Assembly (NCBI RefSeq): GCF_000003815.2
Contig: NC_049981.1
Coordinates: 8,562,204-8,626,203, forward strand
Length of the DNA stretch: 64,000 bases
Reading direction: 5' to 3'
Source: Branchiostoma floridae
Taxonomy: Eukaryota > Chordata > Leptocardii > Amphioxiformes > Branchiostomatidae
Position numbers and translations under genes: made by a program. This document shows, piece by piece, positions 59,101 through 64,000 of the stretch (position 1 is the first letter of the stretch; each line of letters starts with the position of its first letter). The notes under the pieces were generated by a model that was given only the letters and a program-made list of their open reading frames with translations, made no database searches and was not told the DNA's origin.

Positions 59101-62100
59101 GTAACACCAGTGTCACATAGGTCAGCAAGTTTTCCGTTTCTGTGTCAGGCTATATATTTACGGGGGGGGGGGGGGTTAACGTACTCAAACCTCACCCTGA
59201 AACACGCCCGGGAACCCTATTTTACGCCCCTTTCTGACCCTTATCGTTGTTGTGTACCGTTGAGAAGAGTAACGATTGTGTTTTCCAACCTTGCTTTTCT
59301 TCATGTAGGCGTCTTCCTCGTACACGTCTCTGGTCAGCCCGAAGTCTGATATCTTCATGACTAACCTGTCCGTCACCAGCACGTTACGGGTAGCCAGGTC
59401 CCGGTGTACCAGCTGTGGAAACACACGAGTATCAAACATCAGAAAGGCAAGTTCTATTCAGCCATTCAAATGCCAGTTTACATTTTAATTACAGTCGTCT
59501 TGACAGCAAGGACAGCGTATACAGCTTATCGCCTGTTAATGCTGGAATATGTGTCAGGACAGCCGTATAAGCTGCCAAGACTCCTACCACACAATTAATA
59601 GCTGTCTTGGCAGCTTAGCAAAGCTTAAAAAACAGCGAAAACCCTTCGTGTTAACGTTCGTCTGACTGTACCCGACCTCCCCTGACCCGATCCGACAAGT
59701 GGCCACGTGGTTTACTGTGACCTTTCTGTGTGCGGCCGGAACTTATCAAACATTATTAACAGAAAACAGTTACTGGCTGAATCAATGCCAATTTCTGTCT
59801 TACAATGTTTAGGGAATCCTAGTGCGGCTTGTTTCTGCGCCGTTGTAACCGCTCAAATTTTTTACGGCGCGAAAACTGATATTTAAGCAAGCTTAAACCT
59901 GCAAACCCCTGCCAGGGTTATGGTGAAGCCATGGATACTGCAGCGTGGTGGATGGTGACATGCAGCGGACTTACAAGTATAAACAAACGGTGCAAGTCAT
60001 CCGATGCTGGGCGGAAGAGCTTCAAAAGGTCAACGGCCAGGATCACCAAGTTCAGTCAGCGAACTACTGCATCTCATCTATAGATGAATAATCTTGCTAT
60101 CGAAAGATGAAGATGTCTCATGTCCTAAAGTACCCAACCTAGCCGCAACGCAAAAGGAGGACAAGTGGAAAATTTGCAATGTCATATACTACAACACAAA
60201 AGCAAAGCTCAGAACCCAAGCAATAATTTTTGAAATGTAAGAAAATTGTTAAAATCTCATCATTCAACGTCCGCACCTTAAAGCCCATACACCAATTACC
60301 TGAACTTGTTGCTTCTGCCACTGAGTACAACGTTGATGTAGTCTGTGTTCAAGAGCATCGATTCCTCCACACAGATATAGAACTAGAATATCATGAAATA
60401 GGAAATGGCTGGACATTCATATCAATATCAGTATGGCAAAATTCAACAAACGCCACCATAGGAGGCGTAGGAATGCTGCTGAGCCCAAAAGCAATGAATG
60501 CACTAAACAAAATAGAAAAGATACAGCCAAGAATGATGATAGCAACTTTTGATGGAAACCCAAAGACCACAGTAATATCATGTTATAACCCAACAAATGT
60601 AAGCGATGAGTCTGACGTCATGACTTTCTATGATGAACTTTCATCTCTTGTTCTCAAACATAATGTGATGATAATAGCAGGAGATATGAATGCCCAAATC
60701 GGACAAAATGAGAATAATCGCTTTAGTTACCATGGAAACACAAACAGAAATGATGAGTATCTTATGGAATACATCTCAGAAGAAAATGGATTAGCTTGCC
60801 GTAACACAAACTTTCAAAAAAGAAAAGAAAAACTTTAGACATTTGCTTATCAAAACGGCACGGGAGCTCAGCTAGACTACATACTTGTAAACAGGAAATG
60901 GGTCGACAGCATCATAAACTGTAAAGCCTATAATACATTTGAAAATGTGAACTCAGACCACAGAGTAGTTACAGCTAGTATTCGTTTGAGCCTGCGCAAA
61001 TGCTGAACAAAGAACAAAAATTGAAATGTGGACAAAGGGTTGCATCCTCGCCTTCCCAAAGAAGGGTGTCCTTATTAGTATTACAAAGAAATAACGTTAC
61101 AGAGGTATTACTTTGACCTCCATTGCCACCAAAGTGTACAATGCTATGCTTCTAAATCCTTTACGACCTGAAGTTGAGAATATGCTCAGGAGAAACCAAA
61201 ATGGCTTTCGCAAAAACCGATCCCCAATATCTCAGATTCTAACTGTGCATAGGTTAATAGAGGGCGTACGAGCAAAAAACCTGGAGGTTACACTTCTATT
61301 TGTTGACTTTTCAAAAGCTTTCGATTCTATAGATAGAACCAAAATGATGCAGATTCTTCTGGCCTATGGCATTCCATCAGAAACAGTTGATGCCATCATG
61401 ATGTTATACCAGGACACACAAGTCATTGTTAGATCTCCAGATGGTGATACCGAGCCTTTCAACATTGTAGCTGGTGTCCTCCAAGGTGACACCTTAGCTC
61501 CGTATTTTTTTGTGATCTGCCTAGATTATGTACTGCGAACGTCCGTAGATTATGTATTGCGAACGTCCGTGGATCAAATGAAAGAAAATGGCCTCACTCT
61601 ATAGAGCATGCAAGATCTAGACGGTACCCTACAAAGTACCTCACCGACGCAGATTTTGCTGACGATCTCGCCCTCTTTATGATATATTTGCTAATGCTGA
61701 AGCTCTTCTCCGCTGCCTAGAAAAAGCTGACAAAGGCATAAGTGGCCTCATAGGTCTCCACGTAAATGCAGACAAAACAGAGTCCATGTCATTTAACCAA
61801 CTGGGTGACATAGCATCTCTGGATGGAAAGATCATTAAACAGGTAGAAAATTTCACATTCCTGGGTAGCAACATTGCCTCAACTGAAAACGATGTGAACA
61901 CACGCATTACTAAAGCTTGGGCAGCCGTAGACAACCTCTCTCCAATCTGGAAATCAAACCTGCCAAATAAGCTAAAGCGCGATTTTCTACAAGCAACTGC
62001 AGTCTCTGTTTTGCTCTATGGTAGCGACACGTGGACATTAACAAAACGACTTGAGAAAAAACTTGACGGCAACTACACTAAGATGCTACGTGCGGCTCTA

Positions 62101-63489
62101 AACATCTCCTGGAGAACACATCCTACAAAAAAGCTGTTGCATGGAGATCTACCACCGTTATCTCAAGTCATACGGGAAAGGAGGCTGTGGTTTGCTGGAT
62201 ACGCATGGCAGAGTAAAGATGAGATCATTAGTGACGTTCTGCTGTGGTCTCCCAGAAATGGTCATGCGAGCATAGGTAGACCGCGCAAAACATATGTACA
62301 TCAAATTTGTGATGATTCTGGCTGCTCGGCTGAAGAACTGCCCAAGGCTATGGAGGATTATATTGGGATGGATGGAGGGATAGAGTCATGTCCATCCGTG
62401 CAACCAGCACGCCCGGATGATGATGAAATCTAACGTAAAGGATACTTGTATGCACTCTTGGCATATAAGAGTCCTTTACGCCAGACGCTTAAACCTAACG
62501 CAAAGGATACTTATCGTGTCCTTTACTTTAGGTTTAAGCGCTGCTTAAATATGAGTTTTCGTGCCCTGAAAGTATTAGATAATCATATGTAGATCTGGGA
62601 ACATAGTGCTGTAGATATATCAATTTCATACAGATTCCTTTTCCAGATTATTTCCATGTCTAACGCTATCATATTGCTTAGGTTGCTTTTGAAATTAAGC
62701 AGATATGAAGATTATACAAATCTCCATAAGTCTTTTATTTACCTTCATTTCAGCTAGGTACTGCATGCCCTTGGTGATCTGCCACGCAAAGGACAGTAAG
62801 TCCTTCGGCATCAGACCGTCATCGTCACTGTTCAAGTTCGGGTAGTCGTCATCCAAGAAAAGTACGGCATCTTTTCTTTTACTTCGGAGAAAGTCCCTCA
62901 GACAACCGTGTCTCGCATATTCCACTATGACGTAGACTGGTCCTACACGAAAGAAATGAAGAAACATAAAAATTACATGTTTTTCTCTGATGACTGTTGA
63001 AAATTAAGTTTAGTTTTATGTGATATTCGGCTTAAAGCGGATGTGTTTTCTAAAAATTTGGATCCGAAAAACTCTCTTTATCTATAAAACAACATTGACG
63101 TCCTTAATAAAGAGACTCTTTTTACACAACCACTGTTTTATTCAAACCGACGTTTCGGTGACCGTCTGTCACCTTCTTCAGGGCAATTCTGACCTGTCCT
63201 GCAGTACAATGTGAACCAGTCAGAATTGCCCTGAAGGTGGCAGACGGTGTCCATCCCGAGGTGTATATGGTTTCATAAAATATTGCCGTATGTATGGCGT
63301 CACGGTGTCATAACCGATATAAAATGTTGGCTTATGATCTTTCCATGTCGTCTGACTATGTTCTAATCGTAGTTAGCTCACCGTGCTCTGTGCAGGCCCC
63401 GATAAGCTTGATGATGTTAGGATGCGACACTTGCGACAGGAGCTCCAGTTCTGAGATGAGATCACGCATCTCGGATGCAGAAGCGTAAT
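52981..63489 (-). CDS. Gene B: receptor-type tyrosine kinase, RET-like, C-terminal part (9 exons), 5' end beyond window
   Basis: Nine minus-strand exons join in phase (1007 nt, 334 residues plus stop). They cover the kinase domain from the alphaC helix ([13 protein letters not shown]) through [11 protein letters not shown], the activation loop DVYEEDAY and the C-lobe to a tail ending in TGA. The sequence resembles RET more than FGFR: YEED in the activation loop, AIESLFD after the [13 protein letters not shown]. Exons for the glycine loop, the beta-3 lysine, membrane segment and ectodomain lie right of the window. Known: amphioxus has an expanded set of receptor tyrosine kinases, so orthology to RET is not assured. 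Confidence 0.9.
53420..53990 (+). mobile_element. LINE-derived fragment with a Cys-His zinc-knuckle-like end
   Basis: The frame 53447-53845 encodes [37 protein letters not shown]: a C-x2-C-x9-H-x4-C arrangement typical of the C-terminal region of several non-LTR RTs. It lies in the last intron of gene B, opposite strand. Confidence 0.6.
54179..54278 (-). CDS. Gene B exon (juxta-kinase tail)
   Basis: Phase 0 to phase 1. Encodes [32 protein letters not shown]. The Tyr in NREYLAIV follows the kinase domain directly and is a candidate phosphotyrosine docking site. Confidence 0.82.
54340..55396. mobile_element. Putative 1.05-kb DNA element with CGTCACAAATCAAG ends
   Basis: CGTCACAAATCAAG (54341) is mirrored by CTTGATTTGTGACG (55382). 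Both end regions are GC-rich with CGACG/CGGCC motifs while the middle is AT-rich. Open frames in the left block match no family I know. Lies in the gene B intron between 54278 and 55955. Confidence 0.5.
55955..56054 (-). CDS. Gene B exon (alphaH-alphaI)
   Basis: Phase 2 to phase 0. Encodes [20 protein letters not shown] and [15 protein letters not shown]-x(6)-R-P-x-F is the conserved end of the kinase domain. Confidence 0.93.
56348..56444 (-). CDS. Gene B exon (alphaG region)
   Basis: Phase 1 to phase 2. Encodes [20 protein letters not shown] and [12 protein letters not shown], the tyrosine kinase P-Y-P-G motif and alphaG. Confidence 0.92.
56465..56790 (-). mobile_element. LINE C-terminal fragment (RTE-like)
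   Basis: Encodes [46 protein letters not shown], then a tail with tandem TGAACTGAAC. It resembles the end of other RT C-termini in this window and lies just outside the gene B alphaG exon. Confidence 0.75.
57900..57940 (-). CDS. Gene B exon (alphaF helix)
   Basis: A 41-nt exon, phase 2 to phase 1, encoding [14 protein letters not shown], the conserved alphaF helix of tyrosine kinases. Confidence 0.9.
58057..58127 (-). CDS. Gene B exon (P+1 loop)
   Basis: Phase 0 to phase 2. Encodes [20 protein letters not shown] and KSD. The GTATGT donor is chosen because it gives SDVWAFG with the next exon. Confidence 0.9.
58128..59289 (-). other. Gene B intron
   Basis: AT-rich intron between the catalytic-loop and P+1-loop exons. 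A G homopolymer of about 13 lies at 59161-59174. Nothing else recognised. Confidence 0.6.
59290..59412 (-). CDS. Gene B exon (catalytic loop and DFG)
   Basis: Phase 0 to phase 0. Encodes [31 protein letters not shown] and MKKSK. Catalytic Asp (HRD), Asn (TRN) and magnesium-binding Asp (DFG) are intact. Two activation-loop Tyr are present. Confidence 0.95.
60180..62436 (+). mobile_element. Decayed RTE-like non-LTR retrotransposon (endonuclease and RT) with internal deletion
   Basis: In a gene B intron, opposite strand. 60236-60838 encodes an APE-type endonuclease: [30 protein letters not shown]; the frame breaks and [11 protein letters not shown] and SDHRVV follow near 60870-60965. 61113-61604 encodes RT ([39 protein letters not shown]); frameshifts precede FADD near 61650. 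61786-62433 encodes the C-terminus ([18 protein letters not shown]). RT residues between endonuclease and palm are missing. The 3' end is a short GATGATGA run, as is usual for RTE elements. Confidence 0.88.
62434..62550. repeat. Two consecutive hairpins just after the RTE 3' end
   Basis: Hairpin 1 pairs CGTAAAGGATACTTGTATGC with GCATATAAGAGTCCTTTACG (62434-62482). Hairpin 2 pairs CGCTTAAACCTAACGCAAAG with CTTTACTTTAGGTTTAAGCG (62485-62540). Confidence 0.65.
62743..62942 (-). CDS. Gene B exon (hinge, kinase insert, alphaE)
   Basis: Phase 1 to phase 0. Encodes [18 protein letters not shown], an acidic kinase insert (about 25 residues with LFLDDDYPN and SDDDG) and [20 protein letters not shown]. 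The insert position and the FAWQI helix match RET-type kinases. Confidence 0.92.
63100..63260 (-). ncRNA. Candidate mini-hammerhead ribozyme / Penelope-like element terminus
   Basis: On the minus strand 63184-63148: CTGAAGA, stem II GGTGAC-AGACG-GTCACC, then GAAAC and GTC. These are the conserved hammerhead boxes (CUGANGA, GAAA, cleavage triplet). Stem III is nearly absent, as reported for small dimer-cleaving hammerheads of Penelope-like retroelements. A damaged inverted copy (CCTGAAGGTGGCAGACGGTG) sits at 63230-63250. Confidence 0.45.
63382..63489 (-). CDS. Gene B exon (kinase alphaC helix)
   Basis: Phase 1 to phase 1. Encodes [16 protein letters not shown], then [16 protein letters not shown]. 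The Glu of the alphaC helix, which salt-bridges the catalytic Lys, is present. First gene B exon inside the window. Confidence 0.9.
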
Positions 63490-64000
63490 CTGTGGATTCA
63501 GACAGACGTCATGATCAGTAAGTAGAAACGGATGCTGTTTCAACTGAGCCAGGTAGAGCATTTCGGAACGTTGATTTGGTTATGCACTGACTTAAAAAAG
63601 GTAGTAAGGTGGGCATCCATCATCCTTTCAGAGAGGAGGGACCTTTTGTGACACTGGAAGTCATTCAAGGAAGTCATTCAAGGTCACTTAGGCGGCCCTG
63701 CGCTGGACGGCATCCACCGCTTGTATCTCTTTATTGGTTTATGGGTCCCAGCTGGCTTAATCCAAGTACAAGCGCTTTATGTGACCTTGGACCCTAGATG
63801 GACAATAGGTCAAAGTGCGCTGAATGACACCTAGGACTCCACTGTGGGAATGTCTAGGCGACCCTTACGCGTAGTCATACACGTGTATATATAGACCCTG
63901 ATCTCTCTTCGCTAATATTGTTGTTGACGAGTGATGTTATATATTCCACTATAGATAATATGTATGCCATGTCTTCATTTCTATCTATTATGAACTTAGT

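Larger units (their letters stand above)
59413..62742 (-). other. Gene B intron containing the RTE element
   Basis: 59413-60180 shows nothing recognisable; 60180-62436 is the decayed RTE element; 62434-62550 the twin hairpins; the rest is AT-rich. Confidence 0.65.

Overview
This is eukaryotic, intron-rich animal DNA. I infer amphioxus (Branchiostoma): lectin-type domains are shuffled on phase-1 introns, the kinase gene resembles RET, and introns are full of non-LTR retrotransposon remnants, MITEs and a tRNA-derived SINE. The species is an inference, not something the sequence proves. There are two assembly gaps (runs of N at 33656-33971 and 40099-40198), both inside introns.

Gene A (minus strand, 48177 down to 418 and off the left edge) is a very large secreted or membrane-anchored mosaic lectin. 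I reconstructed 41 coding exons. All 40 junctions have GT..AG borders and matching reading phase, giving 4828 nt (about 1609 residues) and not finished. Domain order: signal peptide - CTLD1 - CTLD2 - CTLD3 - F5/8C (discoidin) - CTLD4 - CTLD5 - SUEL/galactose-binding lectin - F5/8C - LCCL - CTLD6 - CTLD7 - CTLD8 (incomplete). CTLD1, 5 and 6 carry the EPN (mannose-type) calcium/sugar motif and CTLD4 carries QPD (galactose-type). CTLD2, 3 and 7 have lost it. Short linker exons rich in Pro, Thr, Ser and Gly separate several modules.

Intergenic region (48.2-53.0 kb): nested MITEs (a mariner-derived element inside a second inverted-repeat element), a reverse-transcriptase scrap, and one unrecognised open frame of 150 codons.

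Gene B (minus strand, 63489 to 52981; 5' end off the right edge) is the 3' part of a receptor tyrosine kinase gene. Nine exons encode the kinase domain from the alphaC helix to the C-tail. They contain the HRD catalytic loop, DFG, a RET-like activation loop and a possible PDZ-binding C-terminus.

Introns hold at least six LINE-derived fragments, a 1.77-kb foldback, hAT and TA-flanked MITEs, a dispersed repeat whose ~122-bp array carries ATGCAAAT octamers, a GC-rich degenerate satellite, microsatellites, and two loci resembling the mini-hammerhead ribozymes of Penelope-like elements. No tRNA or rRNA gene, CRISPR array or prokaryotic feature was seen.
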